From a bacterium (GTDB lineage: Bacteria; Bacteroidota; Bacteroidia; Bacteroidales; Muribaculaceae), in the NCBI GenBank assembly GCA_014802625.1, contig JAAVBX010000004.1, positions 5,002-51,975 on the forward strand: a stretch of 46,974 nucleotides of DNA. Reading direction: 5' to 3'. Below, piece by piece: positions 24,813 to 33,484 of this stretch. Position numbers and translations under genes: made by a program. Within the stretch, counting starts at the first letter, position 1, and each line of letters begins with the position of its first letter. Below the pieces are notes generated by a model. It was not told where the DNA came from. It did no database searches and saw nothing but the letters and a program-made list of their open reading frames with translations.

Positions 24813-25514
24813 ATGTCGGAGACTCCAAAACGCACGATGAAGGATTTCGATCCTGACGAACAACCCCGGGAAAAGGCGGCCCGCCATGGATGCGGGGTGC
24901 TGAGTGTGCCGGAATTGCTGGCCCTCATATTGCGTACAGGCTCGACCGGATTGCCTATCATAGAGATGACGAAGCAGCTCGTGGCCGACAGCGGAGGATC
25001 GCTTCACACACTGCAACGACGCACGCTGCAGGAAATCATGATGACGCATGGAGTGGGCCCGACAAAGGCCATGCAGGTGCAGGCCATCATGGAATTAGCC
25101 AAACGCTATTTTTTAGAGGAAACCACCGGCACGAAACCGACAATCATACGCAGCTCGGCTGATATCTACAGCCTAATGCGATTTGACATAGGCAATTCGC
25201 CGCAGGAGCAGATATGGCTCATAACCGTGAGCCGGCGCAATGCCGTGATGGCGCGCCATCACCTGACGACGGGGTCGGCCGTGGCATCGGTGTTCGATCT
25301 GAAACGCGCGCTCAAACTCGCGCTGCTCGATGAGGCATCGGGCATTATACTTTGCCATAACCATCCGTCGGGGAATCTTCGCCCCTCGCAGCAGGATGAC
25401 CAGATTACCCGGTCGCTGCTGAATGCAGCCAGGACAATGGACCTGCGTATGCTCGACCATGTGATAATCAGCGCCGAGGGCTTCTACTCATATGCCGACG
25501 AAGGGCGTTTGTAA
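24813..25514 (+). CDS. radC: RadC family JAB-domain protein
   Basis: The protein has 233 residues with an N-terminal HhH-like UPF0758 region (HGVGPTKAMQVQAIMELAKRY) and a C-terminal JAMM/MPN+ domain with the zinc motif H182-N-H184-P-S-G, then D195 (NLRPSQQDD). Despite the historic name, a DNA-repair role is doubtful; the biochemical function remains unclear. The start is one base after the glycosyltransferase stop. Its 3' end overlaps the converging GH3 gene by 47 bases. Confidence 0.92.
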   Translation: MSETPKRTMKDFDPDEQPREKAARHGCGVLSVPELLALILRTGSTGLPIIEMTKQLVADSGGSLHTLQRRTLQEIMMTHGVGPTKAMQVQAIMELAKRYFLEETTGTKPTIIRSSADIYSLMRFDIGNSPQEQIWLITVSRRNAVMARHHLTTGSAVASVFDLKRALKLALLDEASGIILCHNHPSGNLRPSQQDDQITRSLLNAARTMDLRMLDHVIISAEGFYSYADEGRL

Positions 25515-26745
25515 GGGAATCCTGCACGGCGGGAGCTTCCGCTCCTACTTCAGCCACGGCTGAACCGATATCGGTGATTCTCTGCCTGAATGGCAATCCT
25601 ATCAGATATTTATAGAAAAGAATGCGTCGGCAGCGGTCATTGAGCGTTGCCTCACTCAGTCTGCCCTCACGGAACGCATCCAGCATACAGGAGATCTCAG
25701 CGCGGGTATCCGTGGGGGCCACCACCATATCGGCTCCCGCCTCAATGGCTTGCCAAGCCTTCACACCCATGGCCCCCTCCATATTGAGGGCATCGGTGAT
25801 CACGAGACCTTCGAATCCGAGACGGTCCCTCAGTATATCCTGCATCACCACGGGCGACACTACAGCCGGACGGCGCACCGAATCAAGAGCGGCTACCGCC
25901 AGATGTCCCACCATGACTCCGGAAAGGCCCTCGGCCGCATAACGCCGGAAGGGATACAGATCGACACTGTCGATGACCTCCCTCCCCGCGCGGATCTCGC
26001 CCAATGCGCGGTGACTGTCGGCAGAGGCGGAGCCGTGGCCCGGGAAATGTTTTGCCACACTGATGACGTTGCCCTCCTCCAGCCCTTTCGCATAGGCCAG
26101 GGCGAGATCGGCCACACGCCGGGGATCGCTGCCAAGGGAGCGTTTACGCATTATGCCGTGACTCCCCTCCCCCGGCACGACGTCTATGACAGGACCGAGC
26201 ACCATGTTGATGCCGACCGCCCTGCATTCACGGGCAATCTCACGCCCGAATTCATAGAGAAGCTGATCATCGCTCAGGTGGCCCAGTTCGCGGTTCCATG
26301 GAAATTCAGGAGCATCTTCAAAGCGCATACGCAGACCATTCTCGGCATCTACAGCCACGAAAAGACCTGCCCCGGGGCGTGCCCGGAGGGTATCCGCTAT
26401 AATCGCGGCTCCCTCGAGAGTGCCTTTGAGCAGCACTACCCCACCCACTTTCAGAGAATCGACATATTCAGCTATTTGCCTCAGATTCGCGTCATCGCCC
26501 CGACTGAAGAGAGCCGGGAGAAGCAGCATCCCGACACGCTCGCGCAGTGAAAGAGTGGCGAGCATCGAATCGGCATATGCCTCGGCGGCACGGGTCATAT
26601 CGGCAGCCTCACGCGATGCCTCCGTCACGCTGTCGGGAAGCATCACGGAATCATCGGCAGCCACGACACCGGCGGGGCGCCGGCAACCGCCGATTGCGGT
26701 CGCCAGCGCCAACAAGACAGCCAATATGACTATAATTTTTTTCAA
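25468..26745 (-). CDS. GH3 family lipoprotein, NagZ-like beta-N-acetylhexosaminidase
   Basis: This 425-residue predicted lipoprotein (lipobox AIGGC, Cys21) has a single GH3 TIM barrel. The NagZ-type catalytic loop is present: KHFPGHG (232-238) with D243-S-H245, and the nucleophile D318 in ITDALNMEGA. These features fit release of GlcNAc from peptidoglycan fragments or other hexosaminides in the periplasm or at the outer membrane. No C-terminal beta-lactamase domain is present, unlike some Bacteroidetes GH3 proteins. It starts 6 bases after the nucleotidase stop and is the last gene of its operon. Its 3' end overlaps radC. Confidence 0.88.
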   Translation of the reverse strand: MKKIIVILAVLLALATAIGGCRRPAGVVAADDSVMLPDSVTEASREAADMTRAAEAYADSMLATLSLRERVGMLLLPALFSRGDDANLRQIAEYVDSLKVGGVVLLKGTLEGAAIIADTLRARPGAGLFVAVDAENGLRMRFEDAPEFPWNRELGHLSDDQLLYEFGREIARECRAVGINMVLGPVIDVVPGEGSHGIMRKRSLGSDPRRVADLALAYAKGLEEGNVISVAKHFPGHGSASADSHRALGEIRAGREVIDSVDLYPFRRYAAEGLSGVMVGHLAVAALDSVRRPAVVSPVVMQDILRDRLGFEGLVITDALNMEGAMGVKAWQAIEAGADMVVAPTDTRAEISCMLDAFREGRLSEATLNDRCRRILFYKYLIGLPFRQRITDIGSAVAEVGAEAPAVQDSLTNALRRHMSRSPRR

Positions 26746-26751
26746 TTCTAC

Positions 26752-28335
26752 TTACTCCTTGACATTCATACGGAGGAATCTGGGACGGGGATCACCGGCC
26801 AACGGTAGGCCGAGAGCCGTCTGCCGCTCTATATATTCCAGCATACGAACAGACATCAGTTCATCGTCGATCCAGAGCAGTGTGCCGTTGGCCAGCGGAG
26901 CGAAATCATCGTTGCCCCATGCGAGGTAATCGATCGTGGACATGACATAGGTTTTTTCAGGATCCATCTCCTCGCCATTGACGACCACACGCACCACACC
27001 GTCGTAATCATCCATAACGACGCGGATGGCATCACTGATCGACTCGCCATGTTTCGAGGCGGCGATCTTCATGGCGTCGATGAAGTCTCGGCCCTTGATG
27101 GCGACAAGGACCATCTTGTTGTTGAAGGGGAATGTGGCGAGAATCTGACCTTCCGTGACATCCCCTTTTTTCATGGGATGACGGATTCCTCCGACGTTCA
27201 TCATGGCGAAGTCGCACGAGGGTATATCACGTCCGGAGGCGCGCAGGGAATCGGCTATGTGTCGGCCATATTGCTCGGCGAAATCCGCTGTCCAGTTGAC
27301 AAAGGCTCCCGTGCGCCGGCTATTCATCATCTCCTCCGAACAATACCCGATAACGTGTTCGTCGATAGCCTTCAATTGTTGGCGATATGGAGCGATATGG
27401 GCTGCCATAGCCGCATCAAGCGACTCGACGGGGAAACGGTCGGTGACCGGAATCAGACGATAATCGAAATCAGCCGGAGTGGCCGACGGATTGTCAAGCG
27501 GGATGCGGATGTAGCCGAGATTGCGGCCATACTTTCCGGTCTGCACCACCATGACGGGGCGACCGTCGGCATTTGCCACGATGTTCGGGAAACGATCGGA
27601 GGTATTGCCGGGGGGAATGACTGTATGGGAGTGACCACCGATAATGAGATCGATATCCTTTGATGACCGGGCTATGTCGTAATCAGTGGGGCGCGTGCCA
27701 TCTTCGACAGCCCCTATATGACTGACGACGACCACCATGTCACATCCCTCATCTTTCTTCAGGAGGCGGGCGTATTCATTGGCTGTCTCGACTATAGGCA
27801 GGAAGCCCAGTCCCTCGAAGGCCGAAGCCGCGATAATACCGTGAGGGGCGAGATTGATGCCTATGAAACCTATTTTCTTACCGTCTATCTCACGGATTTC
27901 ATAGGGTTTGAATATTCCCTCGGCAGCCGTGCCGTCGAAGATATAGTTGGCCGAGAGGGGGGTGGCGTCGAGTGTGCGGTAATGTGCGGCCATCTCATCG
28001 AGACCGTTGTCGAATTCATGATTTCCGAGAATCTGCAAGTCGTAGCCCATCATGTTCATGAGTGGATACTCGACATCCCCCTTGAAGAACTTGAAATAGA
28101 GCGTGCCCTGCACGACATCCCCGGCATCGATAAGCATCACATTCTTCTCGGCGGAACGGACGGAATCGATCAGAGCCTTACGCTGGAGTACTCCCCCATT
28201 GCCTTCGGCATCCGGGTCGATGGATGAATGGGTGTCGTTGGTATGCAGAATCACGAGGTCGGAAGCGACAGATGTGGTTCCGGACATGAGGCCGACTGAC
28301 ATCAACGCGGCCACAAATATTTTCTTAATTAACAT
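26752..28335 (-). CDS. Secreted 5'-nucleotidase / 2',3'-cyclic nucleotide phosphodiesterase (UshA-like)
   Basis: A 527-residue periplasmic protein with a type I signal peptide (cleaved after SVAS, about residue 25). The N-terminal metallophosphatase domain has all the metal motifs: D34-x-H36 (HTNDTH), D73 (DAGD), GNHE (104-107), SHIG and GGHSHT. The C-terminal 5'-nucleotidase domain (about 345-515) has NVGGIRHPMKKGDVTEG and YVMSTIDYLAWGNDDF. It would salvage nucleosides and phosphate. Some Bacteroides split these two domains into separate genes; here they are fused. It starts only 7 bases after the AAA-ATPase stop, suggesting one transcript. Confidence 0.93.
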   Translation of the reverse strand: MLIKKIFVAALMSVGLMSGTTSVASDLVILHTNDTHSSIDPDAEGNGGVLQRKALIDSVRSAEKNVMLIDAGDVVQGTLYFKFFKGDVEYPLMNMMGYDLQILGNHEFDNGLDEMAAHYRTLDATPLSANYIFDGTAAEGIFKPYEIREIDGKKIGFIGINLAPHGIIAASAFEGLGFLPIVETANEYARLLKKDEGCDMVVVVSHIGAVEDGTRPTDYDIARSSKDIDLIIGGHSHTVIPPGNTSDRFPNIVANADGRPVMVVQTGKYGRNLGYIRIPLDNPSATPADFDYRLIPVTDRFPVESLDAAMAAHIAPYRQQLKAIDEHVIGYCSEEMMNSRRTGAFVNWTADFAEQYGRHIADSLRASGRDIPSCDFAMMNVGGIRHPMKKGDVTEGQILATFPFNNKMVLVAIKGRDFIDAMKIAASKHGESISDAIRVVMDDYDGVVRVVVNGEEMDPEKTYVMSTIDYLAWGNDDFAPLANGTLLWIDDELMSVRMLEYIERQTALGLPLAGDPRPRFLRMNVKE

Positions 28336-28342
28336 ATGCAGT

Positions 28343-29917
28343 TTATCTATTTAATTCCTCGATTTGCCAGCCGGTCAGGCCTCGGTCATCCTTGCCGGAG
28401 GAGAAATTTGCACCGATAAGATAGATCTTACGCCTTTCGAGAGCGTAATGACCCGCGTAGTCGCGCCCGTGAAGCTGACGCATGGCCGATTCCACGCTGC
28501 CGTCGTATTTGAACTCGAAAACGTAGATATAGCCGGGAGTCTTTATCTCCAGATCGCTGCGTCCCTTATAGGAATGACGTTCGGCCAGGGTGTCGGTGCC
28601 GCATAACGTGCCCAGCAACCACACGATGTTGCGGTAGCCGGCTTCCGTCTGCGATTCATAGGGCACATCCTTGCAGAGTGTCTGAAGACGCTTCATGAAT
28701 CCATCGGGATTCCCGTCGTAGAGGTCATCCTGAAAGGATAAAATACTGAAGGCACTCTCAGAGCTATCCGATTTTTTTTCTCCTTCTATATATAGGGGAT
28801 AGAGGGCTTTCGCAAAACCTATCTCGACCTCCCTATTGGGGAAAGACAGATGATACCGTTCACGGGTACTATCATATTTAGCTATCGTAAGATAGCCCGT
28901 CTGGAACATCAGACCTACCGGATCCGGCGACCCAATTCCGACTTCCAACAGAGCCTCTGCAGAACAGATGCTGTCATTTAAAGAATCGAGCGCAATGCGG
29001 CGTGCCTTAACTCGGTTAACAAGAAAAGTAGGGGTACCCGTCGTAAACCAGTACGGTCTGATTTTCTGCTCATACAGTGCCTTCAATACACTTAATGGAT
29101 TATACAAGCGGCTACCCTTTTCTGCAAACAGATAACCGTCATAGTAACGACGTAATGCTTCCACCGTATTCTCAAAACTCTCGCCACGTTCCTCAGCCAA
29201 TGCCCTGATACCGTCCGGGAATGACTCCAGCAACTCACGCTCGGTCCATCCGCAGATGTCGGCGAAGTAATTATTCAATGAGATATCGTTAAGATTATTG
29301 AGATCCGAAAATATGCTGACCTTGTTGAATCGGGCGACGCCGGTCAGCAACGCAAAACGGATATAGCGGTCCATCGATTTAAGATTCCCGAAGAATCCCT
29401 TCAATATCGCCTGGTTCTTCTCGAAAAGCCCGATATTATCCTCGATGCCCAGCAATGGCTTGTCGTATTCATCGACCAGGATGACCACCTTCCTGCCACT
29501 CCAATCATACGCCGCCTTGATGAGTCGCTCCAATCTCCCGGAAATGGTTGTATTCCTCTCACTCACATCATACGCGGTTTCATAATTCTCAAGCAACCTG
29601 TCAAGAAGATTCACAAGTCCGTCCTCATCTTTGAAATTCTCCGAATTCAGGTCGAAATGAAGCACCGGCGCAGGGGTCCAGTCGACATCGGCGGTATCGA
29701 GAGCGAGTCCCTTGAACAGCTCGCGGCGTCCGTCGAAATAGGCGTGCAGAGTGGAGAGCAGCAGACTCTTCCCGAACCGACGCGGGCGGCTCAGGAAATA
29801 ATACTTACCCTCATTCACCAGTTTCGGGATAAAACCTGTCTTATCGACGTAGGTGTAGCCTCCCTCGATAATCTCGGAGAAGGTCTGTATGCCTATTGGG
29901 TATTTCTCTGCTGCCAT
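28343..29917 (-). CDS. AAA-ATPase with C-terminal PD-(D/E)XK nuclease-like domain
   Basis: This 524-residue protein has the AAA-ATPase-like N-terminus typical of a large Bacteroidetes family: YPIGIQTFSEII, YVDKTGFI, Walker A RRFGKS (46-51) and Walker B VVILVDEYDKP. Its C-terminus has a PD-(D/E)XK core, D455 with E468-F-K470 (DLEI... VFEFKYDGS). The family occurs in many copies in gut Bacteroidetes, and its role is unresolved (defence, mobile element or nuclease). The middle (about 28760-29300) is more AT-rich than the neighbours, as expected for a horizontally moved gene. It sits just upstream of two secreted hydrolase genes. Confidence 0.9.
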   Translation of the reverse strand: MAAEKYPIGIQTFSEIIEGGYTYVDKTGFIPKLVNEGKYYFLSRPRRFGKSLLLSTLHAYFDGRRELFKGLALDTADVDWTPAPVLHFDLNSENFKDEDGLVNLLDRLLENYETAYDVSERNTTISGRLERLIKAAYDWSGRKVVILVDEYDKPLLGIEDNIGLFEKNQAILKGFFGNLKSMDRYIRFALLTGVARFNKVSIFSDLNNLNDISLNNYFADICGWTERELLESFPDGIRALAEERGESFENTVEALRRYYDGYLFAEKGSRLYNPLSVLKALYEQKIRPYWFTTGTPTFLVNRVKARRIALDSLNDSICSAEALLEVGIGSPDPVGLMFQTGYLTIAKYDSTRERYHLSFPNREVEIGFAKALYPLYIEGEKKSDSSESAFSILSFQDDLYDGNPDGFMKRLQTLCKDVPYESQTEAGYRNIVWLLGTLCGTDTLAERHSYKGRSDLEIKTPGYIYVFEFKYDGSVESAMRQLHGRDYAGHYALERRKIYLIGANFSSGKDDRGLTGWQIEELNR

Positions 29918-29935
29918 AATTTCTCTATTTTCTGC

Positions 29936-29943
29936 AAAGATAA
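29936..29943 (-). promoter_or_regulatory. Probable -7 element for the AAA-ATPase gene
   Basis: The minus strand reads TATCTTTG, the same box as before glgB, 18 bases upstream of the start codon. No TTTG lies at the usual distance, so the promoter is only partly supported. The remaining 100 bases to lrgA show no plus-strand promoter that I can recognise. Confidence 0.45.
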
Positions 29944-30049
29944 CAAATATTTTCGTTATAGGAGCGTGTTTAGTTTTAGAGAGCGTTTACTTTTTATAAT
30001 ATAAACGAACCTACAACATAATACTTCAAACATAATAACCCACGCCAAC

Positions 30050-30421
30050 ATGGCAAAGCAATTCGGCATCATATTCGGTTGCCTGGCACTCGGCGAGCTA
30101 CTCGCGCTGATTCCATGGCTAAATATCCCCGGCAGTATCTGGGGGATGCTTATCCTTACACTTCTCCTTGAACGCAAAATTGTCAATCCTGAGACAATAC
30201 GCCCCGTATGCAGATTCCTGATTTCCAATATGGCATTCTTTTTTGTGCCTCCGGGAGTGGCGCTTATGTTATATTTCGACATCATCGCCGCCGAATGGCT
30301 CCCCATCACAGTGGCTACGGTAATATCGATTCTATTGGTGTTACTTGTCACCGGGCATCTGCACCAATTTCTTCATAACCGTTTGAAACGTCATAACCAT
30401 GGTAAGCGAACTTCTAAATGA
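30050..30421 (+). CDS. lrgA: CidA/LrgA family membrane protein
   Basis: A 123-residue holin-like inner-membrane protein with four predicted helices. The start (FGIIFGCLALGELLALI), the PGSIWGMLILTLLL segment and the FFVPPGVALM motif are typical of the CidA/LrgA (YohJ) family. In other bacteria these proteins pair with LrgB/CidB and affect autolysis, overflow metabolism or export of pyruvate and other small acids; the role here is unknown. It overlaps lrgB by 23 bases. Confidence 0.88.
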   Translation: MAKQFGIIFGCLALGELLALIPWLNIPGSIWGMLILTLLLERKIVNPETIRPVCRFLISNMAFFFVPPGVALMLYFDIIAAEWLPITVATVISILLVLLVTGHLHQFLHNRLKRHNHGKRTSK

Positions 30422-31106
30422 TTATCTGTCAAGTCCGTTGACATTGATTGCCATTACATTCCTTGTGTATTGGGGATCGGGATGGATCCAGAAGAGGAGC
30501 CAGATTTCCCGGCTGAGCCCGATGCTGCTGACTATCGTAGTCATGATCGTATTTCTGAAAGTGACGGGAATCTCCTATGAACAATATCAGAAATCCGGCT
30601 TCCTCATAGAATTCTGGCTGAAGCCCGCTATCGTGGCACTCGGTCTCCCACTGTTTAATGAACTCAAGCACATCCGTTCGCAGTTTCTCGCGCTATTCAT
30701 AACGGAATTGGCGGGATGTATTACGGGTATCGTAACCGTCGTGCTGATAGCTCGTTGGCTTGGGGCTACACCCGACGTCATACGCTCGCTGGCACCTAAA
30801 TCCGTCTCCACCCCCATAGCCATCGAGATAACACGGCAAATAGGCGGCATTCCCCCTCTTACCTCGGCGATTGTGGTGATAGTAGGGATGATAGGGGCGG
30901 CCTGTGGGCTGAAGATGATGCACTGGGGGCGGGTGCGTCATGCGGTATCGCAAAGCTTGAGCATGGGGACGGCGGCCCACGTCATGGGCACTAACCGCCT
31001 GAGCGAGATTTCCGACCGTTACGGAGCTTATGCCACCCTGGGCCTCATACTCAACGGCATACTGACCGCCTTCTTTGCGGGTCCGCTCGTGGACATCTTA
31101 CTTTGA
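30399..31106 (+). CDS. lrgB: LrgB/CidB family membrane protein
   Basis: A 235-residue polytopic membrane protein with about six to seven helices. The family block APKSVSTPIAIEITRQIGG, and AHVMGTNRLSEISDRYGAYATLGL near the end, are diagnostic of LrgB/YohK. It overlaps lrgA, so the two are translationally coupled and probably form one complex. A 15-bp perfect terminator follows 18 bases downstream. Confidence 0.92.
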   Translation: MVSELLNDYLSSPLTLIAITFLVYWGSGWIQKRSQISRLSPMLLTIVVMIVFLKVTGISYEQYQKSGFLIEFWLKPAIVALGLPLFNELKHIRSQFLALFITELAGCITGIVTVVLIARWLGATPDVIRSLAPKSVSTPIAIEITRQIGGIPPLTSAIVVIVGMIGAACGLKMMHWGRVRHAVSQSLSMGTAAHVMGTNRLSEISDRYGAYATLGLILNGILTAFFAGPLVDILL

Positions 31107-31123
31107 TTACTTTGACAAAAAAT

Positions 31124-31160
31124 TTCGGCCTCCGTAATATTCCTTATTACGGAGGCCGAA
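31124..31160. terminator. Bidirectional terminator between lrgB and gpmI
   Basis: Perfect 15-bp arms (TTCGGCCTCCGTAAT at 31124-31138, complement at 31146-31160) enclose a 7-base loop. An A-run precedes the stem on the plus strand, giving a U-run on the minus transcript, and TTTATAAAT follows on the plus side. It fits both converging transcripts. Confidence 0.9.
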
Positions 31161-31193
31161 TTTATAAATCAGTAAGCTACAAGAGCTTGAGAA

Positions 31194-32708
31194 TTATTTT
31201 TCGATGAGCACTTCACCATCCATCTCCTTCGGGCGATCGAGACCCATGAGGTAAAGGAGGGAGGGAGCCACGTCGGCAAGTTTGCCATCCTTCACCTTGG
31301 CCGCCTTGTCGCTGCCGACATAGATGAAGGGGACGGGGTTGAGGGAATGGGCTGTGTTGGGGGTGCCATCCTCGTTGATTGCATGGTCGGCGTTGCCATG
31401 GTCGGCGATAATGATGCTCTCATAACCATGGGCGAGGGCGGCCGTTATAACCTTCTTCACACACACGTCGAGAGTCTCGACAGCTTTCTGGATGGCCGGG
31501 TAAACACCGGTGTGGCCGACCATATCGCCATTCGCGAAGTTGACGACGATGAAATCAAATTTCTCGGAATCGATAGCGGCCACGAGTTTCTCCGTCACCT
31601 CGGGAGCCGACATCTCGGGCTGGAGGTCGTAGGTGGCCACTTTCGGGGAAGCCACGAGGATACGCTCCTCACCGTCGAAGGGTGCCTCACGGCCACCGTT
31701 GAAGAAGAATGTGACGTGGGCATACTTCTCGGTCTCGGCGATATGGAGCTGCGTCTTGCCATTCTCAGAGAGATACTCGGCGAGAGTCTGCTGCACATCG
31801 CTCTTGGGGAAGATGATGTGGACACCCTTGAAGGAATCATCATAGGGGGTCATGCAGTAGAACTGGAGATCGGGAATGGGGTTCATTCCATCCTCGGCAT
31901 GCTGGGTGAGGACAGTCGTCAGCTCCTTGGCACGGTCGTTGCGGTAATTGAAGAAGATGACCACGTGGCCGGCACCGATACGGCCATCGACATCCTCGTT
32001 GACGATGGGCTTGAGGAATTCGTCGGTCACACCCTCTGCATAGCTTGCCTCGACGGCAGCGACGAGATCGGAAGTCTGCTGGCCCTCGCCATAGACGAGC
32101 ATATTATAAGCCTCTTTAAGGCGCTCCCAGCGATGATCGCGGTCCATGGCGTAGTAGCGACCGATGACGGAGGCAATCTTACCTGCCGACTTGGCACAAT
32201 GCTCCTTCACGTCTTTGAGGAATCCGGCACCGGACTTGGGGTCGGTGTCGCGGCCATCCATGAAGCAATGGATGAAGGTTTTGTCAAGACCATAGACCTT
32301 GGCGGTGTCGCAAAGGGCATAGAGATGGTCGAGAGAGGAGTGGACACCGCCGGTGCTGCAAAGGCCCATGAAGTGGATGGGGACATTGTGCTGCTTGGCG
32401 TAGGAGAAGGCGCTTTTGATCTCGGGATTCTCGGCGAAGGAACCGTCGGCGATCGCGCGGTTGATCTTCACGAGATCCTGATACACGACGCGTCCCGCAC
32501 CGATGTTGAGATGGCCGACCTCGGAGTTGCCCATCTGGCCGTCGGGCAGACCTACATATTCACCGCTGGCCTGGAGTTTCGAATGGGGATACTCGGCCAC
32601 GAGGCTATCCATGAAAGGGGTGGGAGTGTTGAAGATGGCATCGTCCTTCTTATGGTCGCCGATGCCATAGCCGTCAAGGATGATCAGCAATGCTTTGTTA
32701 GTAGCCAT
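31194..32708 (-). CDS. gpmI: 2,3-bisphosphoglycerate-independent phosphoglycerate mutase
   Basis: This 504-residue glycolytic enzyme of the alkaline-phosphatase superfamily interconverts 3- and 2-phosphoglycerate with two Mn ions. D12 (LDGYGIG) and the phosphorylated S62 ([10 protein letters not shown]) are present. [36 protein letters not shown] and [10 protein letters not shown] supply the remaining metal and substrate residues. The length is normal. It is flanked by terminators on both sides and so is probably its own transcription unit, though I could not recognise its promoter. Confidence 0.96.
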   Translation of the reverse strand: MATNKALLIILDGYGIGDHKKDDAIFNTPTPFMDSLVAEYPHSKLQASGEYVGLPDGQMGNSEVGHLNIGAGRVVYQDLVKINRAIADGSFAENPEIKSAFSYAKQHNVPIHFMGLCSTGGVHSSLDHLYALCDTAKVYGLDKTFIHCFMDGRDTDPKSGAGFLKDVKEHCAKSAGKIASVIGRYYAMDRDHRWERLKEAYNMLVYGEGQQTSDLVAAVEASYAEGVTDEFLKPIVNEDVDGRIGAGHVVIFFNYRNDRAKELTTVLTQHAEDGMNPIPDLQFYCMTPYDDSFKGVHIIFPKSDVQQTLAEYLSENGKTQLHIAETEKYAHVTFFFNGGREAPFDGEERILVASPKVATYDLQPEMSAPEVTEKLVAAIDSEKFDFIVVNFANGDMVGHTGVYPAIQKAVETLDVCVKKVITAALAHGYESIIIADHGNADHAINEDGTPNTAHSLNPVPFIYVGSDKAAKVKDGKLADVAPSLLYLMGLDRPKEMDGEVLIEK

Positions 32709-32842
32709 ATGTTATGTCTTAAGTCAATTTTTGAGTTATCATATCTGATTCAGAGGGTGGCCGCCGTGGGCCGGAGAGCGACGCTCCCCTACCGAATAAA
32801 CAACCGACAGAGGGGGAAGGCTCACGTGGCTATGAAAAAAAC

Positions 32843-32882
32843 AAAGGGGATTGAGGACCGTCGGGGGTCCGCAATCCTCTTT
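32843..32882 (-). terminator. Rho-independent terminator of rplS
   Basis: 17-base arms (32843-32859 and 32866-32882) pair with one G-U type change and one mismatch. On the minus strand the stem is followed by GTTTTTTTC. It separates rplS from gpmI. The remaining 130 bases to gpmI show no gene. Confidence 0.88.
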
Positions 32883-32910
32883 ATTTTTGCTTTTCCACAA
32901 TTTATGCGGA

Positions 32911-33282
32911 TCAAGCCTCTTTTACAGTCTTTTTCACGCGACGCTCCTTGATACGAGCCTTTTTGCCCGTCAGGCCACGGAGATAGTAAAGTTTCGCACG
33001 GCGTACTTTACCGAGTTTATTGACTGTGATCGACTCGATGAAGGGGGATTCGATGGGGAAGATACGCTCCACGCCGATGCCGTCGGAAATCTTGCGAACG
33101 GTGAAACGCTTCTTGTCGCCGTGGCCGCTGATGCGGATTACGACACCGCGATACTGCTGGATACGCTCCTTGTTACCCTCCTTGATACGGTAAGCGACTG
33201 TGATGGTGTCGCCGGGCTGGAATTCATCGAAATCTTTTTTGGGAGTGGCGAAAGCCTCTTCCGCAATCTTGATCAGATCCAT
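32911..33282 (-). CDS. rplS: Ribosomal protein bL19
   Basis: This 123-residue protein sits at the 30S-50S interface. The family pattern is clear: [31 protein letters not shown], then [17 protein letters not shown] and [22 protein letters not shown]. It stands alone, with a perfect promoter about 105 bases upstream and a strong terminator behind. It is not in the usual rpsP-rimM-trmD-rplS cluster of many bacteria. Confidence 0.97.
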   Translation of the reverse strand: MDLIKIAEEAFATPKKDFDEFQPGDTITVAYRIKEGNKERIQQYRGVVIRISGHGDKKRFTVRKISDGIGVERIFPIESPFIESITVNKLGKVRRAKLYYLRGLTGKKARIKERRVKKTVKEA

Positions 33283-33385
33283 TGTGTAAATTTGTCTGCT
33301 TTAAAGTTAAGCCTGCAATATGGCCGAGTTTCATTTAAGGTGTCTCTCGTCGACACCACCTCACCAGAGATTGCAAACCGGAATG

Positions 33386-33417
33386 CAAAATTAGTAAAAA
33401 ATCCTCAATCTCGCAAA
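33386..33417 (-). promoter_or_regulatory. Bacteroidetes-type promoter for rplS
   Basis: On the minus strand TTTG (33417-33414) is followed after 20 bases by TAATTTTG (33393-33386), a perfect match with the same -7 box and spacing as the rpmH promoter. The leader is about 95-100 bases. Confidence 0.78.
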
Positions 33418-33484
33418 TGGCATGATGCAAATATCCAAAAAATCAACTCTTTCGGTTGGTTTCCGGTCGTTACGGATATCATGC

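Noticed and set aside
32200..32215. TGCTCCTTCAC inside gpmI, matching part of the palindrome core
   Set aside because: It lies in coding sequence with no inverted partner or TTCAGTC flank, so it is coincidental.
31347..32951. 534-codon plus-strand frame opposite gpmI
   Set aside because: gpmI is complete and well supported on the minus strand; the shadow also runs through the rplS terminator.
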